NCBI GenBank assembly: GCA_900318555.1
Contig: ONKX01000019.1
Span: forward strand, 1 to 38,191
Origin: an uncultured Prevotellaceae bacterium
GTDB taxonomy: Bacteria; Bacteroidota; Bacteroidia; Bacteroidales; Bacteroidaceae
DNA length: 38,191 bases
Direction: 5' to 3'
Made by a program: the position numbers and the translations under genes. Below the pieces are notes generated by a model. It saw only the letters and a program-made list of their open reading frames with translations, was not told the DNA's origin and ran no database searches. Positions 12,532 to 21,267 of this stretch are shown here, piece by piece; position 1 is the stretch's first letter; every line of letters begins with the position of its first letter.

Positions 12532-15500
12532 TTATGCCTTTGCAGCATCTACGTCATCCTCACGGATGGTACGACCCATCACGAGGAAGGCTGTAGGAGC
12601 AGCGATGAACAGCGACGACAAGGTACCGATGATAACACCCAGAATCATTGCGAACGAGAAGCTGCGGATAGAGTCACCACCGAGGATGAAGATACACAGC
12701 AACACGATCAACGTCGTGACAGAGGTGTTGATGGTACGAGCCAGCGTCTGGTTCAGCGAGTCGTTGAACAGTTGCTGACGGTCGCGCTTGCCATAGAGCT
12801 GGAAGTTCTCACGGATACGGTCGAATACCACCACCTTATCGTTGATAGAGTAACCGATCACCGTCAGGATAGCACCAATGAACACCTGGTCGATTTCCAG
12901 TGACATGGGTACCCAACCCCACAGAACGCTGTAGAAGCCGATAACTACCAGTGCATCGAGAGCCAGTGCGATGGTAGCACCCGTAGAGAATGCCACATTG
13001 CGGAAGCGGATCAGGATGTAGAGGAAAATAGCAATCAGAGCGATGATGACACTGACGATAGCACCGTAAGTGATATCCTTAGCGACAGCAGGACCTACCT
13101 TTGCCGAACTGATGATAGAACCACCCTCGCGGACGTCAGGATTCTTGAAGTCCTCAACCTTAGCCTGGCTAACGAAGCCGCCCTGCTTCAGAGCGTTGTA
13201 CAGAATGGTCTCTGCCTGGTCGTCAACATCAGGATTGTTCGACTCGATATCCCAGTTGGTAGATACGCGGATGGTCTTGCCATCGGTACCCAGAGCGATA
13301 ACAGAGGTGTTAGCCTCCTTGCCGGCATTCTCGCCAACGCTGTTGATGAAGGCACCTGCCAAAGCAGCGCGGACATCCTCAACGTGAGTCTCCTTGTCGA
13401 GTGTTACCACATAGTTACGACCACCGGTGAAGTCGATGCTCTGGCTCAGGCCACGAACGAAGAACGAACCGATGAAGATGATAGCTGCAACACCCCAAAT
13501 AGCGAACGACTTCTTGTACATACCCATGAAATTGTACTTGGCGTTCTGCATCAAGTTCTTTGAGTAACCAGTCACGAAGGTGAGGTCGAGCCACTTGTCC
13601 TTCTTCAGACGGTTCTCATAAACCAGACGGGTCAGGAACACAGCGGTAAAGAACGAGCAGAAGATACCGATGATCCAAGTGGTAGCGAAGCCCTTGACAG
13701 GACCTGTACCGAAGAACAACAGGATGAAACCGGTGATCAGAGAGGTCACGTTAGAGTCGAAAATAGCACTGAATGCGTTAGAGTAACCCTTCGTCACAGC
13801 CTCCTTCATACCCAAACCGCGACGCAGCTCTTCCTTGATACGCTCGTAGATAAGCACGTTAGCATCCACAGCAGTACCCAGCGTCAGCACGATACCGGCG
13901 ATACCCGGCATGGTCAACGCAGCCTGGAACGAGGTAAGAATACCCAGTGTGAAGAACAGGTTGAACAGCAGAGCGATATCGGCCATGATACCAGGAATGA
14001 AGCCGTACAGCATGATCATGTAGATCATCAGCAGCACGAAAGCTACAATGAACGAGATGACACCCTGCTTGATAGACTGAGCACCCAGAGAAGGACCAAC
14101 GACTTCTTCCTGAACGATGCGGGTAGGAGCCGGCATCTTACCAGAGTTCAGCGTGTTAGCCAAGTCCTTGGTATCCTCGATGGTAAAGTTACCAGTAATC
14201 TGAGAGTTACCACCGTCAATCTGAGTCAGGATACGGGGAGCAGAATAAACAGCGTCGTCCAGTACGATAGCTACGCCACGACCGATGTTCTGCTTGGTAA
14301 TCTGGCTCCAACGGCGAGCACCGTCAGAGTTCATCTGCATAGACACAGAAGGATGACCCATCTGGTCGAAGTCGTCCTTAGAAGAGGTAATCACGTCACC
14401 CTCCAGCGGAGCACGGCCGTTAGGCTCGGTAATCTTCAGAGCATACAGAGCGAAGACGTCGCCCTTGGTGTTCTCACCGCCAAAGTCTTCAGCCTTGGCA
14501 CCCCAGCGCAGCTTGCACTCTGCAGGCAGCACGGTAGCGGCAATCTGAGAATAGATAACCTTGTTGACGTCAGCTGTGTCGCGAGCGTTGGCGTAACCAA
14601 CGATAGCCAGTCCCTGAGGAACGGGCTGGAACACAGCAAACAGAGGATTCTGCTTCAGAGCCTCAGCCTTAGCCTTGGCGTCCTTCACCTTGTCATCCTT
14701 CTTGGCCAGCTTGGCAGCCAGGTCGGCAGCGGCAGCCTTCGTAGTGTCGGCAGCAGCCTCAGCAACAGCAGTTGTATCGGCAGTAGCCTCAGTAGCAGTA
14801 GTGTCAACAACAGCAGAAGCGTCGCCACCCATAGCGGCATACTTCTGGTTCAGCTGAGCCAGCAGAGGATAAATCTCCTGTGAGTTGTAGGTCTCCCAGA
14901 ACTCCAGGTTAGCACTTCCCTGCAGCAACTTACGAACGCGCTCAGGCTCCTTGATACCAGGCATTTCGACCATGATACGGCCAGACTGGCCTTCGAGCTT
15001 CTGGATGTTGGGCTGAACGACACCGAACTTATCGATACGGTTACGGACGACGTTGAACGAGTTGTCAACGGCAGACTGTACCTCAGCGCGCAGAGCACTC
15101 TCCACCTCAGAATCGGTAGAACTGGTGCTCACCTTGCCCTTCATCTGCTGGGTAGCAAAGATAGCTGCCAAGGGGCGTCCGTTAGAATTCTGCTTCCAAT
15201 ACTTGATAAACAGGGAGATAAAGTCATCCTGACTGGTCTCCTCTTCCTTCTTTGCCTGCTCCATTGACTTCTTGTAGGCAGCGTCCTGCTTGTGGTCAGC
15301 CAGCACATCGACAACGTCGGGTACTGATACCTCAAGAATAACGTTCATACCGCCCTTCAGGTCAAGACCCAGGCCAATCTCCATCTCACGGCACTGCTTG
15401 AAAGAATAAATTCCGCAGTACACCTTCTCGTTCATGATTGAGTCGAGGTACTCCTGACCAGCCTCTTCGCCCATGGCTGCTGCCTTGTTTTCGTGGTAGC

Positions 15501-15585
15501 GAGTCACAAACGAGAAGGAAAGGTAGAAGCAGCAAACGAGAATCAGAACGATTGCGATAAATTTTACAATTCCTTTGTTTTGCAT
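12532..15585 (-). CDS. secDF: Protein translocase subunit SecDF (fused)
   Basis: The 1017-residue protein joins SecD and SecF, as is usual in Bacteroidota. It sits in the inner membrane beside SecYEG and uses the proton gradient to help pull preproteins out on the periplasmic side. An N-terminal membrane helix spans about 8-27. The SecD motif G-L-D-L-K-G-G-M lies at 73-80, and the P1 head with V-R-N-R-I-D-K-F-G-V at 180-189. SecD membrane segments with G-T-A-V-D-A-N-V-L-I-Y-E-R-I-K-E-E follow. SecF begins near residue 690 with S-I-D-F-T-G-G and V-I-G-Y-S-I-N-D-K-V-V-V-F-D-R-I. Residues about 250-313 are a low-complexity Ala/Thr/Lys insert. A TATATTTG box lies about 48 bases upstream of the ATG. 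Confidence 0.97.
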   Translation of the reverse strand: MQNKGIVKFIAIVLILVCCFYLSFSFVTRYHENKAAAMGEEAGQEYLDSIMNEKVYCGIYSFKQCREMEIGLGLDLKGGMNVILEVSVPDVVDVLADHKQDAAYKKSMEQAKKEEETSQDDFISLFIKYWKQNSNGRPLAAIFATQQMKGKVSTSSTDSEVESALRAEVQSAVDNSFNVVRNRIDKFGVVQPNIQKLEGQSGRIMVEMPGIKEPERVRKLLQGSANLEFWETYNSQEIYPLLAQLNQKYAAMGGDASAVVDTTATEATADTTAVAEAAADTTKAAAADLAAKLAKKDDKVKDAKAKAEALKQNPLFAVFQPVPQGLAIVGYANARDTADVNKVIYSQIAATVLPAECKLRWGAKAEDFGGENTKGDVFALYALKITEPNGRAPLEGDVITSSKDDFDQMGHPSVSMQMNSDGARRWSQITKQNIGRGVAIVLDDAVYSAPRILTQIDGGNSQITGNFTIEDTKDLANTLNSGKMPAPTRIVQEEVVGPSLGAQSIKQGVISFIVAFVLLMIYMIMLYGFIPGIMADIALLFNLFFTLGILTSFQAALTMPGIAGIVLTLGTAVDANVLIYERIKEELRRGLGMKEAVTKGYSNAFSAIFDSNVTSLITGFILLFFGTGPVKGFATTWIIGIFCSFFTAVFLTRLVYENRLKKDKWLDLTFVTGYSKNLMQNAKYNFMGMYKKSFAIWGVAAIIFIGSFFVRGLSQSIDFTGGRNYVVTLDKETHVEDVRAALAGAFINSVGENAGKEANTSVIALGTDGKTIRVSTNWDIESNNPDVDDQAETILYNALKQGGFVSQAKVEDFKNPDVREGGSIISSAKVGPAVAKDITYGAIVSVIIALIAIFLYILIRFRNVAFSTGATIALALDALVVIGFYSVLWGWVPMSLEIDQVFIGAILTVIGYSINDKVVVFDRIRENFQLYGKRDRQQLFNDSLNQTLARTINTSVTTLIVLLCIFILGGDSIRSFSFAMILGVIIGTLSSLFIAAPTAFLVMGRTIREDDVDAAKA

Positions 15586-15632
15586 TGTTGTTAATTTATT
15601 ATTATAATTTATATTTTTGCTTTTTTAGCCTG

Positions 15633-15640
15633 CAAATATA
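15633..15640 (-). promoter_or_regulatory. -7 box of secDF
   Basis: TATATTTG on the minus strand predicts a start near 15627 and a leader of about 42 bases. No clear -33 element is visible. Confidence 0.5.
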
Positions 15641-15689
15641 CGCTTTTTTCTTGACTTACCGAAATTATTCGGCAATTTTCGTACATTTT

Positions 15690-16784
15690 TTAATGCTTTG
15701 GGGCTATTTTTACCCAACAAATGAGCGGATTATGGTCACTTGCGTCCATTTTTCCATCAATTTCGCAACAATACGGTTGAAGCCTATCATTACAAAAAAA
15801 GTGGTCAATGCGAAAAGAAAAAGCTTTCTGATTATATGACAAACCGATACCTTTTCCAGTCGTCGCATAACAGTCTGTCAGCACCTCAGCCATGGCATGG
15901 CGAGAATAGGAAATGGGACTGTCGTTGAAGTCGCCACAGACAATCACCGGATACTGACTATGATCCAAGGCATATTGACGCACAGTCCTAATCTGTCCAG
16001 AACGCTTCGCATTGGCCTCAGCGAGTTTGACAAGCAACAGTTTCGACTCCTCGCGCACCGAATCCCTGGGCATCTTTCCTTTAATCATCTGGAGATACTG
16101 CTCACGATCGTCCTTATTTAAATGGCAACTCTCAAAATGGTTGTTGACAACGATCAGCGTGTCGTCTCCGACCTTCAGCCACCAAGCCACGCTGCCATTA
16201 GCCATCGATGGGTAATCGATACGTTCACGGCGTATGATGGGATATTTCGAATGAATGCCTAATGCATTGTAACTCTGCGGGTTGTTGGCTATAACCATCG
16301 TGTCGTTGTAGGCAAAGGTCTTCTCATAATGGAGGAAGACATAGCGGCGCCAGGTATCGATATCCTCCTGTATGCAGACAATGTCTGGTTTCTCCTCTGC
16401 CAGATAATCGCGTACTTTTTCAAAACCTTGTTCGTATTTATAATTACCGCCATAGGCACAAACGTTGTAGGAAATAATCTTCAACGCCCCTTCGGGAATA
16501 TCCTGTGAGCTGTTCAGCGGCATGTAAATACTAATAGGTACATACGCGAGCACGAGGCCAAGGACGGAAATCCACACCATACGCCACTTGAAAACAAGCC
16601 AGAAGAAGAGAAAGGCCAGATTGATAAGTAGGAATACGGGCAGTGTCATACCCAGCGTCGAGAGCAGTGGATGGTCTGCTGGATTCAGGCGGTCGCTATA
16701 ACCCACCAGTAGCATGACCAACACAGTAGCAACATTCGCCCCAGCTATCAAACGGACAGTAAAAGCTTTCAGCTGTTTAATCAC
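15690..16784 (-). CDS. Membrane-anchored endonuclease/exonuclease/phosphatase family protein
   Basis: This 364-residue protein has three N-terminal membrane helices (to about residue 95) and then an EEP hydrolase domain. Its metal and catalytic motifs are complete: I-S-Y-N-V-C (Asn), I-V-C-I-Q-E-D (Glu), G-D-F-N-D-S-P (Asp/Asn) and S-D-H-N-P-L-I (Asp-His). Enzymes of this fold cut phosphodiester bonds in nucleic acids, phospholipids or phosphoinositides, and the substrate is not clear. The membrane anchor and loop lengths suggest the active domain lies outside the cytoplasm. The ATG overlaps the rhomboid stop as ATGA, so the two are translated together. Confidence 0.88.
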   Translation of the reverse strand: MIKQLKAFTVRLIAGANVATVLVMLLVGYSDRLNPADHPLLSTLGMTLPVFLLINLAFLFFWLVFKWRMVWISVLGLVLAYVPISIYMPLNSSQDIPEGALKIISYNVCAYGGNYKYEQGFEKVRDYLAEEKPDIVCIQEDIDTWRRYVFLHYEKTFAYNDTMVIANNPQSYNALGIHSKYPIIRRERIDYPSMANGSVAWWLKVGDDTLIVVNNHFESCHLNKDDREQYLQMIKGKMPRDSVREESKLLLVKLAEANAKRSGQIRTVRQYALDHSQYPVIVCGDFNDSPISYSRHAMAEVLTDCYATTGKGIGLSYNQKAFSFRIDHFFCNDRLQPYCCEIDGKMDASDHNPLICWVKIAPKH

Positions 16785-17731
16785 GACTCACGGCTTTGGT
16801 CAAACAATTTCTTCTTCTCCTCCTTCGTCAGGCTATCGTAACCGCTTTTGCGAATCTTATCGAGAATAGCATCCACCTCTTCCTGATTCTTACGCTTGCG
16901 AGCGTTATACTCCTCGTCACTCTCACGACGCGGGTCGGTTTGTTCAGCCTTCATACGGTTGTTCTGCTGCTGACGCTGGTCGTAGCGGCGTTTCATATTC
17001 TCGAAAAACTCCTGTCCACGACTGCGGCCGAAACCCTGACTGGAGTCCGGATGCTTCTGCCAGTAACGTATCAGCAAGAATCCGAATAACATACCACCCA
17101 AATGAGCCATGTGAGCCACGCCATCGCCAGGACCGGTCATAGCCGAGAACAATTCGATGGCAATATAACCCACGATAAGCCACTTGGCTTTGATGGGGAA
17201 GGGGAAGGGGATGATGAACAAGCGTTCGTTGGGGAAAATCATACCAAAGGCCAATAGGATACCATACACCGCACCCGAAGCACCTATTGTCGTCCAAAGA
17301 TTAATATAAGCGTCAGTAGTCATCTGAACACCGCCAGCACTCACATATTGATAAGCCGAAATACCCTCTATCGTGTAGGTGGCATACTGCACCAACTCTT
17401 GAGTAATGCCGGCTCCTATTCCGCACACAATGTAATAAAAAATGAACTTCTTCGGTCCCCAAACTCTTTCAATGACCGAACCGAACATCCATAATGCAAA
17501 CATGTTAAAGAAGATGTGGGTAAAACCACCATGTAGGAACATGTAAGTAAAGAACTGATAGATCTGGAAATCACTGGCCAGGAAGAAATGAAGGCCTAAC
17601 AGTTGCGTCAGGTCAATACCGCGCAACTCCAAAACCCATGTTGCTGCAAACGCCAGAAAATTGACGATAAGCAGATTCTTGGTCATAGTGGGTATGTTAT
17701 TCATCTCGCTTCTATGCTGTTTGTTAACCAC
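16781..17731 (-). CDS. Rhomboid family intramembrane serine protease
   Basis: The protein has 316 residues from 17731. An ATG ten codons in (17704) is an equally good start. The rhomboid core is complete: H-G-G-F-T-H-I-F-F-N-M (67-77), the catalytic serine in G-A-S-G (S152), and the histidine in A-H-L-G-G (H210), within six membrane helices. The last 90 residues are charged and probably cytoplasmic, rich in Q/R/E/K. It cleaves membrane proteins within the bilayer, with an unknown substrate. It is the first gene of a coupled pair with the EEP protein, which may mean a shared membrane process. Confidence 0.92.
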   Translation of the reverse strand: MVNKQHRSEMNNIPTMTKNLLIVNFLAFAATWVLELRGIDLTQLLGLHFFLASDFQIYQFFTYMFLHGGFTHIFFNMFALWMFGSVIERVWGPKKFIFYYIVCGIGAGITQELVQYATYTIEGISAYQYVSAGGVQMTTDAYINLWTTIGASGAVYGILLAFGMIFPNERLFIIPFPFPIKAKWLIVGYIAIELFSAMTGPGDGVAHMAHLGGMLFGFLLIRYWQKHPDSSQGFGRSRGQEFFENMKRRYDQRQQQNNRMKAEQTDPRRESDEEYNARKRKNQEEVDAILDKIRKSGYDSLTKEEKKKLFDQSRES

Positions 17732-17768
17732 TTAGAGCCGTAAAGACACTATTTTTTTATTTTGGGCG

Positions 17769-17776
17769 CAAAATTA
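17769..17776 (-). promoter_or_regulatory. -7 box of the rhomboid-EEP pair
   Basis: TAATTTTG on the minus strand predicts a start near 17763. The 210-base gap to the HU gene also holds the HU promoter and a 16-bp palindrome, TTTTTTCATGAAAAAA (17822-17837). Confidence 0.4.
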
Positions 17777-17858
17777 CAAAAAATATCCGTTTTTTTGCAC
17801 AAAAATTGGGCAATACACACTTTTTTTCATGAAAAAACTCATTTTTTTTGATTTTTTG

Positions 17859-17889
17859 TTTGTTTTATGGATTCTTTATCCTATATTTG
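17859..17889 (+). promoter_or_regulatory. Promoter of the HU gene
   Basis: TTTG (17859-17862), 19 bases, then TATATTTG (17882-17889) is a full Bacteroidota consensus promoter. The leader is about 45 bases and T/A-rich, as in highly expressed genes of the group. Confidence 0.75.
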
Positions 17890-17941
17890 CGTCAGAATTC
17901 AACTTTTTTATTATTAATTTAACTTTTAAAACTACAAAATT

Positions 17942-18217
17942 ATGAACAAGACAGAATTAATTGACAAGATTGCAGCTGGTGCTGGTCTGACCAAGGTTGA
18001 CGCAAAGAAGGCTCTCGAGGCCACAGTAGAAGCTATCAAGGGTGCTCTCGTAGCAGGTGACAAAGTTCAGCTCGTAGGTTTCGGCACATTCGCTATCAGC
18101 AAGAAGCCCGCTCGTGAAGGTATCAACCCCGCTACCAAGCAGAAGATTAAGATTGCTGCTAAGAAGGTTGCTAAGTTCAAGGCTGGTGCTGAGTTCGCAG
18201 AGGCTGTCAACAAGTAA
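17942..18217 (+). CDS. hup: DNA-binding protein HU
   Basis: This 91-residue protein is of standard HU length: M-N-K-T-E-L-I-D-K-I-A at the start, V-Q-L-V-G-F-G-T-F at about 43-51, then the beta-arm with R-E-G-I-N-P-A-T-K-Q-K-I-K-I. It forms dimers that bend DNA and compact the nucleoid. Codon use is strongly biased (GCT, AAG, GTT), as expected for an abundant protein. A consensus promoter and a strong terminator frame it as a single-gene unit. Confidence 0.96.
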   Translation: MNKTELIDKIAAGAGLTKVDAKKALEATVEAIKGALVAGDKVQLVGFGTFAISKKPAREGINPATKQKIKIAAKKVAKFKAGAEFAEAVNK

Positions 18218-18235
18218 TCTTGTAAATAAAAAATC

Positions 18236-18270
18236 AAGAGGCTCCATCATCTGACGGAGCCTCTTTTTTT
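18236..18270. terminator. Terminator between HU and the short-chain dehydrogenase
   Basis: AAGAGGCTCC (18236-18245) pairs with GGAGCCTCTT (18256-18265), followed by a T-run on the plus strand. It lies 18 bases after the HU stop and may also stop the convergent dehydrogenase transcript. Confidence 0.9.
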
Positions 18271-18294
18271 ATCTCTTTACTTTTTTACCTTCCC

Positions 18295-19092
18295 TTACTT
18301 AGGCTGTTTGCCTATATAAGCCAGAATACCACCATCTACATACAACACGTGACCATTGACAGCATCCGAGGCATGTGAAGCCAAGAACACAGCAGGGCCA
18401 CCCAGTTCCTCTGGATCGAGCCAACGCCCGGCAGGAGTCTTAGCGCAGATGAACGAGTCGAATGGATGACGACTGCCATCGGCCTGACGCTCGCGGAGGG
18501 GAGCAGTCTGTGGCGTAGCGATGTAACCTGGGCCAATGGCGTTGCACTGGATGTTATACTCACCATACTCTGAGCAGATGTTGCGGGTCAGCATCTTCAG
18601 ACCACCCTTGGCGGCAGCATAGGCACTGACGGTCTCGCGTCCCAGCTCAGACATCATCGAGCAGATATTAATAATCTTACCTTCGCGACGCTCTATCATC
18701 TCAGGTATGACGGCTTTGGTCATGATGAACGGACCCACCAAGTCGATGTCGATGACCTGCTGGAACTCCTCACGTGTCATCTCGTGCATGGGGATGCGCT
18801 TGATGATGCCGGCATTGTTGACGAGAATATCGATATGGCCCAGTTCCTTGCGGATGTCAGCAACCATCTTCTGGACGTCGGCCTCGTTGGTAACGTCACA
18901 GATATAGCCGTGAGCCTTGATGCCCTTAGCCTCATAGTCAGCCAGCGCCTTGTCCATGTGCTCCTGTCCGCGACAGTTGAAAGCAATCTCTGCACCTGCC
19001 TTGGCCAGTGCCTCAGCCATGGCAAAACCAATACCGTAGGCAGCACCAGTCACCAGCGCCACTTTACCTTCCAATGAAAATAAATTTGTCAT
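18295..19092 (-). CDS. Short-chain dehydrogenase/reductase, gluconate 5-dehydrogenase / KduD-like
   Basis: This 265-residue classical SDR has the cofactor motif T-G-A-A-Y-G-I-G (15-22), D-V-T-N near 66, and N-N-A-G (91-94). The catalytic Ser-Tyr-Lys set lies in S-M-M-S-E-L...S-A-Y-A-A-A-K. The substrate-binding region G-P-G-Y-I-A-T-P-Q-T and the C-terminus match proteins named gluconate 5-dehydrogenase or 2-deoxy-D-gluconate 3-dehydrogenase in Bacteroidota, which act in hexuronate or keto-sugar breakdown. No kduI or other uronate gene is adjacent, so the substrate remains open. It starts 33 bases after tRNA-Gln with no promoter between, so it probably continues the tRNA transcript. Confidence 0.88.
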   Translation of the reverse strand: MTNLFSLEGKVALVTGAAYGIGFAMAEALAKAGAEIAFNCRGQEHMDKALADYEAKGIKAHGYICDVTNEADVQKMVADIRKELGHIDILVNNAGIIKRIPMHEMTREEFQQVIDIDLVGPFIMTKAVIPEMIERREGKIINICSMMSELGRETVSAYAAAKGGLKMLTRNICSEYGEYNIQCNAIGPGYIATPQTAPLRERQADGSRHPFDSFICAKTPAGRWLDPEELGGPAVFLASHASDAVNGHVLYVDGGILAYIGKQPK

Positions 19093-19125
19093 AATTGTAA
19101 TGTTTTAGTAGTTGTCGTTTGTTTG

Positions 19126-19196
19126 TTGTCCAAGGCGGATTCGAACCACCACAAACAGAACCAAAACCTGTTGTGCTACCATTACACCATTGGACA
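19126..19196 (-). tRNA. tRNA-Gln(TTG)
   Basis: The minus strand folds into a cloverleaf of 71 bases. The acceptor is TGTCCAA / TTGGACA with discriminator A. The anticodon stem ACAGG / TCTGT carries the loop TTTTGGT, giving anticodon TTG. The T loop is TTCGAAT. CCA is not encoded. A TACCTTTG box 20 bases upstream (19216-19223) is the promoter. Confidence 0.95.
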
Positions 19197-19215
19197 TCCG
19201 TGCTATAAGCGGGTG

Positions 19216-19223
19216 CAAAGGTA
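19216..19223 (-). promoter_or_regulatory. -7 box of tRNA-Gln
   Basis: TACCTTTG on the minus strand, the same sequence used by tRNA-Arg. It directly adjoins a 33-bp inverted repeat (19223-19255) that lies between it and the tyrS stop. Confidence 0.65.
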
Positions 19224-19255
19224 AGAAATATTTGGCATTCCACCAAATATTTCTT
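19223..19255 (-). terminator. Hairpin after tyrS, touching the tRNA-Gln promoter
   Basis: Perfect 13-bp arms AAGAAATATTTGG and CCAAATATTTCTT enclose seven bases. On the minus strand the hairpin begins 10 bases after the tyrS stop and would act as its terminator, though the T-run is short. Its distal arm overlaps the first base of the tRNA-Gln -7 box. Confidence 0.6.
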
Positions 19256-19264
19256 CACCTTTTA

Positions 19265-20560
19265 TTATTTTACTATCAGTAGATAGTAGTTTTTCTTACC
19301 CTTTTGGGCCAAGAGGTACTTGCCGTCGATGAGGTCGTCGGAGGTAACAGGACGATTCTGATCGGTGAGCTTCTCCTTGTTCAGCGAGACACCACCACCC
19401 TGCACCATCTTACGCATCTCGCCCTTTGAGGGGAACACGGGGGCGACGGTGGTAAAGAGCTCAATGGCAGGCTGACCCAGCTGGTCCTTGGAAATCTCGA
19501 ACTGAGGTACGCCGTCGAAGACATCCAGGAAGGTCTGCTCGTCGAGACGCTCCAGTCCCTCCTTGGTAGACTTACCAAACAACAGATTTGAAGCCTCGAT
19601 AGCAGCATCAAGGGCTTCCTGCGAGTGTACCATCACTGTCACCTCCTCAGCCAGACGCTTCTGCAGCACACGACGACCAGGATCCTGCTTATGCTCTTCG
19701 ACGAGGGCATCAATCACATCCTTTTCCAAAGAGGTAAATATCTTGATATACTTCTCGGCATCGTCGTCGCTGACATTCAGCCAGAACTGATAGAACTTAT
19801 ACGGTGTGGTGCGCTTGGGGTCGAGCCAGATGTTGCCAGACTCGGTCTTACCAAACTTCTTACCATCGCTCTTGGTAATCAACGGACACGTCAGGGCAAA
19901 GGCCTCGTTCTCGTAACCCAGCGTACGACGGATGAGCTCAGTACCCGTAGTGATATTACCCCATTGGTCATTACCACCTAACTGCAGCTTACAGTTCTTA
20001 TGCTGGTAGAGGTACAGGAAGTCGTAGCCCTGCAACAGTTGGTAGGTAAACTCCGTGAACGACAGGCCGTCGCGGGCTGTACCATTCAGGCGCTGCTGCA
20101 CGCTATCCTTCGCCATCATATAGTTGACGGTAATATGCTTACCCACCTCACGGGCGAAGTCAAGGAAGGTGAAGTTCTTCATCCAGTCATAGTTATTGAC
20201 CATCTCTGCAGCGTTCTCATCCTTCGACTCGAAATCAAGGAACTTAGACACCTGCTGTTTGATACACTCCTGGTTGTGACGCAGGGTCTCTTCGTTCAGC
20301 AGATTACGCTCCTGCGACTTACCACTGGGGTCGCCAATCATACCCGTAGCACCACCTACGAGGATGATGGGCTTGTGGCCACAACGCTGCAAGTGGCGCA
20401 ACATCATAATACCACAAAGGTGACCGATATGCAATGAGTCGGCCGTGGGGTCAGTACCCAGATAGGCTGTCACCATCTCCTTTTGGAGTAACTCTTCCGT
20501 ACCTGGCATCATCTGTGCCAGCATTCCGCGCCAGCGGAGTTCTTCTACAAAATTCTTCAT
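19265..20560 (-). CDS. tyrS: Tyrosyl-tRNA synthetase
   Basis: This 431-residue class I synthetase joins tyrosine to tRNA-Tyr in the cytoplasm. The HIGH motif is at 44-47. G-G-N-D-Q-W-G-N-I of the tyrosine pocket is present, the KMSKS loop is K-F-G-K-T, and a C-terminal S4 RNA-binding domain covers about the last 70 residues (Q-G-G-G-V-S-L-N...). The length is normal for the bacterial TyrRS type. It starts 34 bases after yidD with no promoter seen, so it is probably the last gene of the metK-to-tyrS block. Confidence 0.97.
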   Translation of the reverse strand: MKNFVEELRWRGMLAQMMPGTEELLQKEMVTAYLGTDPTADSLHIGHLCGIMMLRHLQRCGHKPIILVGGATGMIGDPSGKSQERNLLNEETLRHNQECIKQQVSKFLDFESKDENAAEMVNNYDWMKNFTFLDFAREVGKHITVNYMMAKDSVQQRLNGTARDGLSFTEFTYQLLQGYDFLYLYQHKNCKLQLGGNDQWGNITTGTELIRRTLGYENEAFALTCPLITKSDGKKFGKTESGNIWLDPKRTTPYKFYQFWLNVSDDDAEKYIKIFTSLEKDVIDALVEEHKQDPGRRVLQKRLAEEVTVMVHSQEALDAAIEASNLLFGKSTKEGLERLDEQTFLDVFDGVPQFEISKDQLGQPAIELFTTVAPVFPSKGEMRKMVQGGGVSLNKEKLTDQNRPVTSDDLIDGKYLLAQKGKKNYYLLIVK

Positions 20561-20594
20561 ATATTATCTTTTTTTTCGTTATTTCGTTTCCTTA

Positions 20595-20837
20595 TTAGGG
20601 GACGGGATCGTAGCCGGAGCCGCCCCAAGGATTACACCGCAAAATGCGCCAAATAGCCAGATAGAGTCCCTTAAAGGGTCCATGCTTGATGATGGCCTGA
20701 CGGGCATACTCTGAGCAGGTGGGCGTAAAGCGACACGAAGGACCGAGCAATGGCGAGATGCAGATTTGATAGAACCGAATGGGCAATACCAACAGCCATA
20801 CCAATGGACGCGATATGTAATACCACAGAGGTTTCAT
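20595..20837 (-). CDS. yidD: Membrane protein insertion efficiency factor YidD
   Basis: This 80-residue protein has the YidD signature [19 protein letters not shown] and the C-terminal [13 protein letters not shown]. An amphipathic N-terminal helix attaches such proteins to the inner membrane, where they assist YidC-dependent insertion. The ATG overlaps the rnpA stop (20834-20837), the classical rnpA-yidD arrangement. Confidence 0.95.
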   Translation of the reverse strand: MKPLWYYISRPLVWLLVLPIRFYQICISPLLGPSCRFTPTCSEYARQAIIKHGPFKGLYLAIWRILRCNPWGGSGYDPVP

Positions 20838-21253
20838 AACTTCTCTGCCACTCGTTGCATCAGACTGACCACACGCGATTCGACATGCTGCGAAGAATAG
20901 TGCTCGTCCGATAACCAGATAAAAGCCAACAGCAACTGTTCTTGCTCAGCCAATGCCTCATACAACAACTGTTTGTGCTGACGGAAGGCTTCACGCACCT
21001 GACGCTTGATGCGATTACGGTCTACCGCATGCTTGAAGTGTTTCTTCGGAACGCTAACAAGTACTTGGACTGGAGCATCGTCTCGCGCGCGTACCTTTCT
21101 CATATAAACCGCTCTCAGCGGATAAACAGCCATCGACTGGCTCCCTCGTGACTCCAGACCCTGCTTTGCTGGACAGGCGCCAAAGAGCGTATCTATCAGT
21201 TTCCGACTGACCATGCGCTCCCGCTTCTGGAAACTAGGAGCAATCGATGTCAT
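20834..21253 (-). CDS. rnpA: Ribonuclease P protein component
   Basis: This 139-residue basic protein helps the RNase P RNA bind and cut the 5' leader of pre-tRNAs. The hallmark [14 protein letters not shown] motif is at about 78-91, and V-S-V-P-K-K-H-F precedes it. It is slightly longer than the E. coli protein, with a Bacteroidota-type insertion before the motif. It overlaps yidD and starts 14 bases after the HemD-like gene. The usual rpmH and dnaA neighbours are absent, as is normal in this phylum. Confidence 0.95.
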   Translation of the reverse strand: MTSIAPSFQKRERMVSRKLIDTLFGACPAKQGLESRGSQSMAVYPLRAVYMRKVRARDDAPVQVLVSVPKKHFKHAVDRNRIKRQVREAFRQHKQLLYEALAEQEQLLLAFIWLSDEHYSSQHVESRVVSLMQRVAEKL

Positions 21254-21267
21254 GAACGTCTTATTGC

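Noticed and set aside
14353-14883. 176-codon plus-strand frame inside secDF
   Set aside because: It is the reverse-strand shadow of the biased codons and the low-complexity insert of secDF.
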